A DNA stretch of 64,000 bases. Origin: Clostridium sp. CAG:492. GTDB lineage: Bacteria; Bacillota; Clostridia; TANB77; CAG-508. This document shows positions 8,755 to 17,894 of the stretch, piece after piece. The stretch spans positions 15,727 to 79,726 of the forward strand of contig FR878232.1 of NCBI GenBank assembly GCA_000434335.1, given 5' to 3'. The notes beneath the pieces are model-generated. The model ran no database searches, had not been told where the DNA came from, and saw only the letters and a list, made by a program, of their open reading frames with translations. The position numbers were made by a program, and so were the translations under genes. Every line of letters begins with the position of its first letter. Position 1 is the stretch's first letter.

Positions 8755-9765
8755 ATGTTTAAATTTTTAGATTATTTTAAAGATAATAGAAAAAAAGTAA
8801 TAATAGTAATAGCGTGTGTATTGTTAATAATATACGCAATAAAAACGTATTTTGACTATAATGAAAAAAATGAGTACAATGAAAGCAATAGCAGTAGTAG
8901 TAATAATACTACTGCTATTGTTAAAAATAATGATATTACTAATACGAATGATAATAATATAAATCAAACAGAAAATATAGTAAAAATAGGATCTGAAAAT
9001 GAGGCAGTAGAAAAGTTTGTAAACTATTGTAATAATTATAATATAGAAACAGCATACAATATGCTAACAGATGAATGTAAAAAGTTATTATATACAAATA
9101 AAGAGGATTTTGAAAACAAATATGTAAAAAGTTTGTTTGATAAAAAAAGAACATATCAAATTGAAAAAGTATTACAATCAAGTTCTACAGATAATGTATA
9201 TAAACTTATTTTGTCTGAAGATCCAATAAACAAAGGAAAAGTAGATGAAAGTAATAATAAAATTGATTACATAACTATAGTTAATACAAATGGAACATAT
9301 AAACTAAATATTTCTGGTTTTATAAAATCAGAAAGCATAAATTCAAGTAATCAAAATACTTATATGCAAATTAGTGTGTCAAGCAAATTAATATTTGTAG
9401 ATTATGAAATTTATAACATTACTGCAAAAAATAATATATTAGTAGATGCAGTTCTTGACAATATGGAAAACAATATAAAAACATATATTGAGGATGAAGA
9501 TGGTAATAAATTTAGAATTATAAATGATGAATATACAGCTGAAACAACGAGAGTTCAAAATGGTAAGGAAGCAAGTTTTAGTTTAAAATTTGATAGGAAA
9601 TATTCAAGTAATAATAAAGAAATTAAAAAAATAGTTTTTTCAAGAATTAATATAATAAACAGAAATTATTATCAAAAGATATTTGATCCAGAAAACAAAA
9701 CAACAAGTTATAAAGAGCAAATGTCTACATATCCTAAATATTTGAGCTTGGAGGTAGAGCTATAG
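8755..9765 (+). CDS. Membrane-anchored protein, possible NTF2-like (VirB8/TcpC-type)
   Basis: A 336-residue protein starting 10 bp after the VirB6-like gene. It has a short cytoplasmic basic start, one membrane helix (about 14-31), an Asn/Ser-rich linker, then a domain at about 80-180 that opens NEAVEKFVNYCNNYNIETAY and continues with a DECKKLL...FENKYVKSLF pattern. This resembles NTF2-like folds used by VirB8/TcpC scaffold proteins of T4SS. A second beta-rich domain (200-330) follows. It is probably anchored in the membrane with the domains outside, bridging channel and wall enzyme. The NTF2-like call is a fold-level guess; sequence alone is weak. Confidence 0.5.
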   Translation: MFKFLDYFKDNRKKVIIVIACVLLIIYAIKTYFDYNEKNEYNESNSSSSNNTTAIVKNNDITNTNDNNINQTENIVKIGSENEAVEKFVNYCNNYNIETAYNMLTDECKKLLYTNKEDFENKYVKSLFDKKRTYQIEKVLQSSSTDNVYKLILSEDPINKGKVDESNNKIDYITIVNTNGTYKLNISGFIKSESINSSNQNTYMQISVSSKLIFVDYEIYNITAKNNILVDAVLDNMENNIKTYIEDEDGNKFRIINDEYTAETTRVQNGKEASFSLKFDRKYSSNNKEIKKIVFSRINIINRNYYQKIFDPENKTTSYKEQMSTYPKYLSLEVEL

Positions 9766-9796
9766 AATAAAAATGACCAGGAAAGGAGGTAAGGCT

Positions 9797-12700
9797 ATGA
9801 ATGATAATAATGAAGAAGATGACGATGATGTAGTAGTAAATGATGAAGCAGTTGATACTACTGATGGAGAAGCAGATAATAACGATGAAGGTTTGCAAAG
9901 TCAAAGTGATGTACAAGATGATATGCAAAATATTGCAAACTCGATTAATTTAAAAAAAAGAAAAAATAAAGATAAAGCATCTGGAAAAAGATTATTAGCA
10001 GCAGGAAAAGCCTTATATCATACTGGTGATGTTTTAGTAAAAGTTGGAGAAGATACACAAAGAGTAGGTAATGAGATTAAGAACCTAGGAGAAAAGCTAA
10101 AAGAAAAAGGAAAGAAAGAAGTCAAAGATGCAACAGAAGATTTTAAAACAGGTTTAAAACTTTGTAAAACAGGAGTAGGTGCACTTGTAGGAGTTCCATT
10201 ATGTTTAAGAAGTATACTAAAAATGATTAAGGGTGGAGCTACTATACTTGGTGGTAGTATACTTAAGGTAATTGGTAGTTTAATAAACTTTATGGGAAAA
10301 GCACTAGCTGCCGTAGGAAAAGCAATGAGAGCCATTGGACAAAAGATGATGGAAATTGCCAATAAGAAAATAGCAGAAGCTGGTGGAAATATTTCTAATT
10401 TGTCTATGCCAGGAGGAAAAAATGATAAAGATGATGTTGAAGTTAATTCTATTCCCGGCGTTGGCGGATTATCAGAAACAAAATTAAGTAAAACAAAAAA
10501 AATAATAATTATGATAGCAATAGGTGCGGCGATCGTTATAGCTTTTGTTTGGATTCTTATGCAAGATTGGGAATCGACAAAGGAAAATGGTAGTGAAGTT
10601 ACAGGAGATTTAAAAAATGTTCCATATACTGTATCATCTAAAATAATGGACAATTTGGTTATTGCCACAGATGAATCTGGAGCATATACATATGGGTTTA
10701 AAAATGATGATGGTGAAATTGTTGATATAGATCAGGCAATTGATTCAGCAATAAAATCATTAGAGGAAAATAAAAGCAAATCATTGTATTATTTGGGTAA
10801 GAATACTGATAATAGAAAAGCACTACTAAAAAAAATGATTTTAGCGGAAATTGCAACACAATATCCAGATTTAAGTGATTCTGTTGATTTAGGTTTAAGT
10901 GGTACAAGTACTTCTGGAACATCAAGTAGTGTAAATAGTTCAAATGATACAAATAGTAATTCATCTAGTAGTTCAACAAATGTTGATGAAATTATTAAAA
11001 ATATGACAATTGAAGAAAAAATATATCAAATGATAATGATGCAAGCAATAGTAAGTGATGGTTCAAATTATGCGGATACTTCAGTTGGAGGAGTTATTGT
11101 TGCAACTAATTCTAATTATGATGCAAATTTAGCAAATATTGGATCAAAATATAAAATAACACCTTTTGTTGCTACTGATGATGAAGGTGGAAATGTAGAA
11201 AGAGCAGCAACTGGATATAAAACAGCAAGAGAATATGGCGATTCTGAAGATTATGATGAATTATATAATTCAGAAGTAAAAAAATGCAAAGAATTATTGT
11301 CAAAAGGAATTAATTTGAATTTAGGTCCTGTTTCTGATGTTATTAGTAGTGGCGCATTATATGACCGTAGCTATGGTAGTGATTCTGCTAAGGTTGAAAA
11401 ATGTATAGAAACAATACTTAAAGCAAGAGCATCAGTTAATGTTAGTGGAAATAGTGTAGGATCTACATTAAAACATTATCCGGGTTATCCTGATAATAAT
11501 ACTAATACAGATACAGGAATTGCAAAGGATAATAGATCTATTGACAAAATAAATGATAATATAAATGTATTTAAACAAGGAGTAAATAATGGAGCTAATG
11601 CTATAATGGTTTCAAATGTAATTTATACAAACTTAGATGCTAATAATCCAGCTTCATTATCACCAACAATTATTTCAGGATTAAGATCTTCTTTTTCTGG
11701 AGTTATAATGACAGATGACATTGGTTCAGCAGCTGGTGTAAGTAGTATTTCAGATAGATATAAAAAAGCTATCTTAGCTGGAAATGATATGATATTAGTG
11801 TGGGATTCTAATTTAAATGACGCATATTCACAAATAAAGGCAGCAGTTGATAGTGGCGAAATTACTGAAGAGCGTATTAATGAATCTGTTACAAGAATTT
11901 TAAATTGGAAGTTGAACGGAGGTACTTTAAGTGGAAATAATAGTAGCTCTTCGAATAAAAACTCAGTAAAAGCAACAGCTGGAACTGGAGATGCAAAGAC
12001 AAGTGAAAAATTTAACAGCTCTTCAAAAATTAATGGTGGAATTAAAGTGCAAAGAAAACTTGAAAGTGGTAGTGTAATTAATTTAAAATACACATCTACA
12101 GAAAATTTTAATGCTTTGATGGCTTCTAATAGTGATGATATAATAAATTATTATACATTACAAAAAAAGGCATCAAGTTCAAGTTCAAAATCTATCGAAG
12201 GTGATTTTAGTGGATCTAATAATGCAGAGATAATTTGGAATTTTTTAACTAGTAAAGGATTGTCAGAAACGTGTACTGCTGCAATATTAGGAAATTTATA
12301 TAAAGAAAGTGGACTTAACCCAGGAGTGGAAGAAAACACACCTGCATTAGATAAGGGATACGGTTTGGCACAATGGACATTTGAAAGACGAACACAAATA
12401 GAAACATATGCACAGGCTATGAATAAACCTGTAAGTGATATTGAATTACAGTTACAATTTTTATGGTTAGAAATTGATTCAGATGCAGACCATACATATG
12501 CAAACCTTCAATGGGGAGGAAGAGATGGATGGCAAGATACTAATGGTTTATATCAACGATTTATTAATATGACAGATATAGATGAGGCAACAGCATTTTT
12601 CTGCTGGAATCATGAAAGACCAAATGAAGAATATGCTCATTTAGAGGGCGAAGATGGAAGAAAAGCTTGGGCTAAAAAGTTTTATGATTTGTATGCAGGT

Positions 12701-14860
12701 AAAAAATCATCTTCAAGTTCGTCAACTACAAGTAGTAGTAAGAAGAATGAGGATTCATCGGATAACGAAAAATCTAATGAAAATAGTAGTGCAACAGAGC
12801 AATCTTTTGATAATTACTTATTTATTGGAGACTCAAGATATGAGGGAATATCTAGTGAATTATCAGCATTAGGAAGTAATGTAACAGTATGTGCTGCGAC
12901 ATCTTCTGCTCCAAGTGAATGGATAGATATTGCTAAAAATGGATCTGGAACTGTTAAGGGAAAAAGCCAAACATTACCAAGTACTGTAAAAAATGTTTCA
13001 ATAATGCTTGGTGTAAACAATTTATCTGAAACAGCAGAAATGGAATATTTAATGAATGCGTTACACGAAAAATATAGTAGTGCTACAATATATGCAAATA
13101 GTGTATTTCACGTTGGATCAGCATATTCTGGAGCAGCTTCAAATGAAGCAATAGATAAATACAATGACGAAATAAGAAATTTCTGCAATCAAAATAGCTC
13201 TTGGGCAAAATATATTGATGTTACAAATGGATTAAATGATGAATCTGGATACTTAAAATCTGAATATGCTACATCTGATGGATTACATATTGGATCAACA
13301 GAGGGAAAAACAACATTAGTAAACAATATTGAAACAGCAATAACTGGTGCATCTTCAACAGGAAGCACAACTACGAGCGATGTTGCTGCATCTTCATTAC
13401 CAGGATATACAATTGTTGTTGCAAATAGAACTAGTACAATAACAAATGTTGTTGAAAGTTACCAATATACAGGAACAAGTTATACAGATATTGGACATAG
13501 CAGTTATATTGATAATGGAAAAAGATGGTCAAATCCAAGTAGTGGTCCAAAAAGTAATAGAACAACAGCAGTATATTCACCAACAGCTGTTGCATACCAA
13601 GAGGCTTTGAAAAATTATACATTATACTTTAATTTTTTGTGGGCAGTTTTAGTTGATACAGAAAATATAAATCTTGTAGGAGAATGGGCAGATTTAGTTT
13701 GCGATAATGTTGGAAAAAATTCAAAAGTAGTTGTAACAGTATACTCAGATGTAGAAACTACAACAACTCAAACAGAGAATTCGAGAGTACAAAGTTTTAT
13801 ATCAAATGAAAATGGAATTGTTATTGATGACACATATAATGTAACAGAAATAATATATTCAACTATATCAAAAATGAAATCAAAATTAGCTGTTACATAT
13901 GCAGATACATGGTTGATGAAATATGAAAATAATGCAGAAACGTATGATGAATATACATCAAAATCGAAAGAAAGTATAACTGAAAAAGTGGACATTGATG
14001 ATGAAAATGAAACTAAATCTACAGATACTAATGATGATAAAGAAAAAAATGCAATTGAAATTTTAAAAGAAAATGATGTATCACTTAGAACAATGAAAAA
14101 AGAGAAAAAAATAATAAAAGAAATGTTAAGCTCTAGTGAAAAAGTAAGTTTTATGGTTGATATATTGGACTATATTTTGGATAAAGCAAGTGGAAATGAT
14201 ACAGAAGAAAATGCATTATCGAAATTATTAGATGTAAGTTCATTTAATTTGAATACATTTACTCCAACAAGTGGAACTTCGTCAAATGGAGAAGCACTTG
14301 CAGGTGGTTCAATAGAAAGTGTAAATGGAGGAGGATATCGAACTAAATTTACAACTGGAGGTAGAACATTTGTTGAATATAAACAAGGTTGGGGGAATAC
14401 TGCACCTTGGGGGAATGTATATGTAAATGGCTGGAGTAGTGGAAGCAATATGGGAAATTCTGGATGTGCATTAACATCAATTGCAGTTATCGCAACTGGA
14501 TATGGCGTTAATATTTCACCTCAAGATGTTGCTGATCTTGTAAATAGTGGCGAATATAATTGGGGAGATCTTTTAGGTATAACTAAACATTACATTGGAA
14601 AATCTTGTGAGTGGCAAACAACTGGAGATATTCAACATGCAATAATAAATCAATTAAAAGCTGGTAAGCCTTGTATGGTGCATACTACTGTTAATTATCC
14701 AGATGGACATTTTCTTACAGTTTTGGCATACAACGAGGAGACACAAGAAGTTTATGTTTCTAATGTTGGTGGATGGTATGATGATGATCCAACAAGAAAT
14801 GGTTGGCAACCAGTAGAAAAATTGAGTGAATATGATGAATGTATGTTAATTGGTGATTAG
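9797..14860 (+). CDS. Giant multi-module cell-wall hydrolase of the T4SS locus
   Basis: The start is the ATG after GAAAGGAGGT, giving 1687 residues. An acidic cytoplasmic N-terminus is followed by Lys/Gly-rich amphipathic helices (about 60-195) and one membrane helix (about 235-255). Outside lie four enzyme-like modules. (1) GH3/NagZ-like, about 394-709, with KHYPGYPDN and an IMTDDIGS nucleophile-type motif. (2) Phage-tail-lysozyme-like, about 799-969, with GNLYKESGLNP and GYGLAQWT. (3) SGNH hydrolase-like, about 1003-1184, with GDSR, GVNNL and SDGLH blocks. (4) C39-like cysteine peptidase, about 1514-1687, with SGCALTS (Cys near 1556) and GHFLTVLAY (His near 1638). A region at about 1200-1400 is unassigned. 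It likely opens peptidoglycan for the secretion channel, the job of VirB1/CwlT-type proteins, but with far more modules than the usual two. The catalytic His expected in the GH3 loop seems absent. Confidence 0.75.
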   Translation: MNDNNEEDDDDVVVNDEAVDTTDGEADNNDEGLQSQSDVQDDMQNIANSINLKKRKNKDKASGKRLLAAGKALYHTGDVLVKVGEDTQRVGNEIKNLGEKLKEKGKKEVKDATEDFKTGLKLCKTGVGALVGVPLCLRSILKMIKGGATILGGSILKVIGSLINFMGKALAAVGKAMRAIGQKMMEIANKKIAEAGGNISNLSMPGGKNDKDDVEVNSIPGVGGLSETKLSKTKKIIIMIAIGAAIVIAFVWILMQDWESTKENGSEVTGDLKNVPYTVSSKIMDNLVIATDESGAYTYGFKNDDGEIVDIDQAIDSAIKSLEENKSKSLYYLGKNTDNRKALLKKMILAEIATQYPDLSDSVDLGLSGTSTSGTSSSVNSSNDTNSNSSSSSTNVDEIIKNMTIEEKIYQMIMMQAIVSDGSNYADTSVGGVIVATNSNYDANLANIGSKYKITPFVATDDEGGNVERAATGYKTAREYGDSEDYDELYNSEVKKCKELLSKGINLNLGPVSDVISSGALYDRSYGSDSAKVEKCIETILKARASVNVSGNSVGSTLKHYPGYPDNNTNTDTGIAKDNRSIDKINDNINVFKQGVNNGANAIMVSNVIYTNLDANNPASLSPTIISGLRSSFSGVIMTDDIGSAAGVSSISDRYKKAILAGNDMILVWDSNLNDAYSQIKAAVDSGEITEERINESVTRILNWKLNGGTLSGNNSSSSNKNSVKATAGTGDAKTSEKFNSSSKINGGIKVQRKLESGSVINLKYTSTENFNALMASNSDDIINYYTLQKKASSSSSKSIEGDFSGSNNAEIIWNFLTSKGLSETCTAAILGNLYKESGLNPGVEENTPALDKGYGLAQWTFERRTQIETYAQAMNKPVSDIELQLQFLWLEIDSDADHTYANLQWGGRDGWQDTNGLYQRFINMTDIDEATAFFCWNHERPNEEYAHLEGEDGRKAWAKKFYDLYAGKKSSSSSSTTSSSKKNEDSSDNEKSNENSSATEQSFDNYLFIGDSRYEGISSELSALGSNVTVCAATSSAPSEWIDIAKNGSGTVKGKSQTLPSTVKNVSIMLGVNNLSETAEMEYLMNALHEKYSSATIYANSVFHVGSAYSGAASNEAIDKYNDEIRNFCNQNSSWAKYIDVTNGLNDESGYLKSEYATSDGLHIGSTEGKTTLVNNIETAITGASSTGSTTTSDVAASSLPGYTIVVANRTSTITNVVESYQYTGTSYTDIGHSSYIDNGKRWSNPSSGPKSNRTTAVYSPTAVAYQEALKNYTLYFNFLWAVLVDTENINLVGEWADLVCDNVGKNSKVVVTVYSDVETTTTQTENSRVQSFISNENGIVIDDTYNVTEIIYSTISKMKSKLAVTYADTWLMKYENNAETYDEYTSKSKESITEKVDIDDENETKSTDTNDDKEKNAIEILKENDVSLRTMKKEKKIIKEMLSSSEKVSFMVDILDYILDKASGNDTEENALSKLLDVSSFNLNTFTPTSGTSSNGEALAGGSIESVNGGGYRTKFTTGGRTFVEYKQGWGNTAPWGNVYVNGWSSGSNMGNSGCALTSIAVIATGYGVNISPQDVADLVNSGEYNWGDLLGITKHYIGKSCEWQTTGDIQHAIINQLKAGKPCMVHTTVNYPDGHFLTVLAYNEETQEVYVSNVGGWYDDDPTRNGWQPVEKLSEYDECMLIGD

Positions 14861-14873
14861 GGAGGTGCTTTAT

Positions 14874-16211
14874 GTGGAAGAAGATAAAAAGAAAATAATT
14901 GTTAGAGTTATAATTTGGATAATAATACTATTAATCATTTTGGCATTATTATTACTAAAGTTTAATAAAAAAAATAATAATACAAATACAATACAAAATA
15001 ACAATGGGCAAAATTTTAATAGTACAAATAGTGGAAATAATACAGCGGCACCTCGACTAGATACTGGTGATACTAATATAGATGAATTAAAAAGTAGTAA
15101 AATTTTAATTAAACTTCAGGATTGTATAAATCAATATTATGATTACATTGATTCTAAAAATGCAACAGCTTTAATTAATGTATTAGATGCAGATTATATA
15201 AAGGAAAAGTCAATAAATGAAAAAAATGTTATAAATAATGTTGATGTAATAAATGAAGAAACTAAAATTTTTATAGAAAAAGCGTATTCACAAGTGTTAT
15301 CATATGATAAAGAATATAAGTGCTATGTTTACGGTGAGGCATATAATAATAATTTAAAAAAAATTTCTAATTATATGTATATAGTGTATTTAAATACATT
15401 TGATAAAGCTTTTTATATAATACCTTGTGGTACAATGAGTGAAAGTGAATTTTCTATAAAAATAAATCAAGTTAATAATAATACAACAAAAACTAGTACA
15501 GAATCTACAAGGGTTAAGTTAAATAATTATAATAAATTTGAATTTTCTTCTGATAGTGAATTAATTAAAAATATAATTTTAAATGATTTTAAATATTATA
15601 ACTTTTTGCAGGTTAATGATAAAAATAGACAATATATGTTATTAGATGAAAATTATAGAAGTAAACGATTTGGAGGAATAGAAAATTTTAATTCGAATTT
15701 TCAATACCTAAATATGAATTTACAATATGTTAAAAGAAGTTATTATAATGACAGAACAATATATATAGGAATTGATAATAATGGAAAATATTATATTGTT
15801 TCTGAAAAAACACCAACTAACTTTAGTATAATGTTAGACTCATATACAATACCCCTATCAGAAACAACAAAAAAATACACATCATCGTCTGAGCAACAAA
15901 AAGCTTGTATGTGCTTAGAGCAAGTGAAAGAAATGATTAATAATAAAGATTATAAAAGTGTTTATAATCATCTAAATAATACATTCAAAAACAATAATTT
16001 TGAAACACAAGATAAATTAGTATCATATATAAAGGGAAAATTTTATGACTTGAATAATTTTGAGTATGAATCATATCAGGTTTCAAATAATAGCTATATA
16101 ATTACTGTAAAGATAATAGATGCTACTGATGAAACTAAAAGTTTTACAATGAGTTTTGTAGTAAAATTAGCAGATAGCATAGAAAAATTTGAAATGTCAT
16201 TTGGAATTTAA
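14874..16211 (+). CDS. Membrane-anchored protein, possible NTF2-like domain 2
   Basis: The start is set at GTG, 7 bp after GGAGGT; the nearer ATG is out of frame. The product has 445 residues with a charged N-terminus, a strong membrane helix (about 8-32), an Asn-rich linker and then domains outside the membrane. Residues about 70-190 (KLQDCINQYYDYIDSKNATA...) and a second copy-like part near 345-440 (CLEQVKEMINNKDYKSVYNHL...) look like NTF2/DUF4878-type folds. They recall the protein before the wall hydrolase. The two thus bracket the hydrolase and may act as paired scaffold proteins. It is the last gene before a hairpin. Function is inferred from position only. Confidence 0.45.
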   Translation: MEEDKKKIIVRVIIWIIILLIILALLLLKFNKKNNNTNTIQNNNGQNFNSTNSGNNTAAPRLDTGDTNIDELKSSKILIKLQDCINQYYDYIDSKNATALINVLDADYIKEKSINEKNVINNVDVINEETKIFIEKAYSQVLSYDKEYKCYVYGEAYNNNLKKISNYMYIVYLNTFDKAFYIIPCGTMSESEFSIKINQVNNNTTKTSTESTRVKLNNYNKFEFSSDSELIKNIILNDFKYYNFLQVNDKNRQYMLLDENYRSKRFGGIENFNSNFQYLNMNLQYVKRSYYNDRTIYIGIDNNGKYYIVSEKTPTNFSIMLDSYTIPLSETTKKYTSSSEQQKACMCLEQVKEMINNKDYKSVYNHLNNTFKNNNFETQDKLVSYIKGKFYDLNNFEYESYQVSNNSYIITVKIIDATDETKSFTMSFVVKLADSIEKFEMSFGI

Positions 16212-16227
16212 TATGTTATTAAAGGAA

Positions 16228-16276
16228 AAAGTTTGAAAGCAGTACAATTTATACGGTTTTTCAAACTTTATTTCTT
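16228..16276 (+). terminator. Hairpin between T4SS gene and acidic-protein gene
   Basis: AAAGTTTGAAA (16228-16238) pairs with TTTCAAACTTT (16259-16269), loop 20 nt, followed by a short T-rich stretch. It is probably a terminator or attenuator, as the next gene starts 30 bp later. Confidence 0.5.
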
Positions 16277-16299
16277 AAAAGAAAGGAAAGTGAATATAA

Positions 16300-17799
16300 A
16301 TGAGTGATATGAAAGAGCTTACAAGAACGATACAAAGTGATGTATTAAAGTTAATGCAAGAGCAGGATAATGAAAACGAAAGATTTTTATATGCAATTCC
16401 ATATAATGAGTTTTATTTAACACAACCATCAAATGAAAACGAAGTAGCACTAAAGCTTAATGAAATAGTCCTAATTGTAAAGGAAATGATAGTTAATAAG
16501 TTTGGTGAAACAAAACGAAAATTTGAATTATATAATAATGAGTTACAAAAAATTGGGACAGCAGTTGAAGGAGAAAACTTTATTGCTGATAAAGAAATTT
16601 TATGTAGTATTATTGAAATGCAGCAAAGAGCGTTAAACAATCTAGGAGGTAATTATAGAATTGCTGGCATAGATTCAATAGATACTGAAGGGAAAATTGA
16701 GTCATATTTTGAAATGATAAACAGAAAACTAGTTGTTTTGAATGAAAGGCAAAAAGAAAAATATGATATGTTAAAACGTAATTATGAAAGAAGTATATCT
16801 GGTGTAAGTTATAATAAAAAAGTAGATAAAAACGAAAAATTTAACAAAGGAATTAGCGAGCAGATAGAAAATGGAAACATAAATAATGGAGAAAATGCAG
16901 AAGCAATGAAAGAAATTGCCGAACAAGATTTAGGTTTTGAAATTTCAAAAATAACTCCAATTGAGGATGACTTATTTTATGATAATAATCCGCAAATAGA
17001 TAGATATAGAGCATTTCTTGTAGTTGATAGAGAAATGAAACCTCAAATTGTTGCTATGAAAAATGGAAAATTAGAAAAAGCAGACGGTTTTGATGAAGCA
17101 ACCAAAAGAACAGGTGAAGCAGCTATAATGAGAAATGATGGTAAAAATTTAGAGCAAAATCATACATATGGTGAAATAAGAAGAAATAACGATGGAGCTG
17201 ATAGCTTGGTTTACTCAATAGAAATAGGAACATATGGAGAACCAAAATTATTAGAGAAGAGACCTAATGGAGGTAGTAAATTTCAGCAACAAAATGAATA
17301 TTTAGTAAGAGAGGTACAAACAAGTAATACAAATTATGAAGATATCAACAGAGAAGGTGATACTAGAGAAAATATAACTCGACAAATTTTTTCTGAAAGA
17401 CCAGGTTATAATGATGATAGTCATCCAGACAATATAAGTGAACAAAATAAGAAGATTGTAAGTGATATGGCCGATAATAAAGAAAGTGATTTTACTCCTG
17501 AATCATTAGCAGAAGATAAAAATATTAAAGCAAATGAAGCAATGAAAAAGATAAAAGAAGAGCTAAAAAAACAAGGAATAGACTACAATTCATCTGATGA
17601 TGAGAAAATAAGGAATGATGTTATGAGTTCTATAGAAAATAATGGAAAGATTTTTTGTGAAGAAGAAGTACAACAATATTGCAAAAATTTTAAACAATAT
17701 AAAATAGAACAAGAACAGGAAAATAAAAATTCAAAAGATGATGAAGATGAGGGAAGAAACAGATTAGAAGAAATATTAAAAAAGTTTAAGGGATACTAA
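16300..17799 (+). CDS. Unknown acidic cytoplasmic protein at the end of the T4SS locus
   Basis: A 499-residue protein with GAAAGG before the start. I do not recognise the family. It has no signal peptide or membrane helix. Residues 1-170 are helical, residues about 215-340 form a mixed domain with a YRAFLVVDREMKPQIVAMKNGK segment, and the rest is strongly charged, ending in a Lys/Asp/Glu-rich coil. It follows the T4SS genes behind a hairpin and precedes the peptidase pair, so it may belong to either. It could be a cytosolic partner or a substrate of the secretion machine, but nothing in the sequence proves that. Confidence 0.55.
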   Translation: MSDMKELTRTIQSDVLKLMQEQDNENERFLYAIPYNEFYLTQPSNENEVALKLNEIVLIVKEMIVNKFGETKRKFELYNNELQKIGTAVEGENFIADKEILCSIIEMQQRALNNLGGNYRIAGIDSIDTEGKIESYFEMINRKLVVLNERQKEKYDMLKRNYERSISGVSYNKKVDKNEKFNKGISEQIENGNINNGENAEAMKEIAEQDLGFEISKITPIEDDLFYDNNPQIDRYRAFLVVDREMKPQIVAMKNGKLEKADGFDEATKRTGEAAIMRNDGKNLEQNHTYGEIRRNNDGADSLVYSIEIGTYGEPKLLEKRPNGGSKFQQQNEYLVREVQTSNTNYEDINREGDTRENITRQIFSERPGYNDDSHPDNISEQNKKIVSDMADNKESDFTPESLAEDKNIKANEAMKKIKEELKKQGIDYNSSDDEKIRNDVMSSIENNGKIFCEEEVQQYCKNFKQYKIEQEQENKNSKDDEDEGRNRLEEILKKFKGY

Positions 17800-17894
17800 A
17801 AAACATCTTGAATAAATTTCCATATTTATATTATAATATGAATATGAAAATTTATTTTTTTGCTCTAACAAGCGAAAAGAAAGGATTTTATGGT

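Noticed and set aside
326..17799. Reading the T4SS locus as part of the neighbouring mobilizable element
   Set aside because: The att repeats enclose only 22221-30628, and housekeeping genes (ymfF, ymfH, lgt) lie between.
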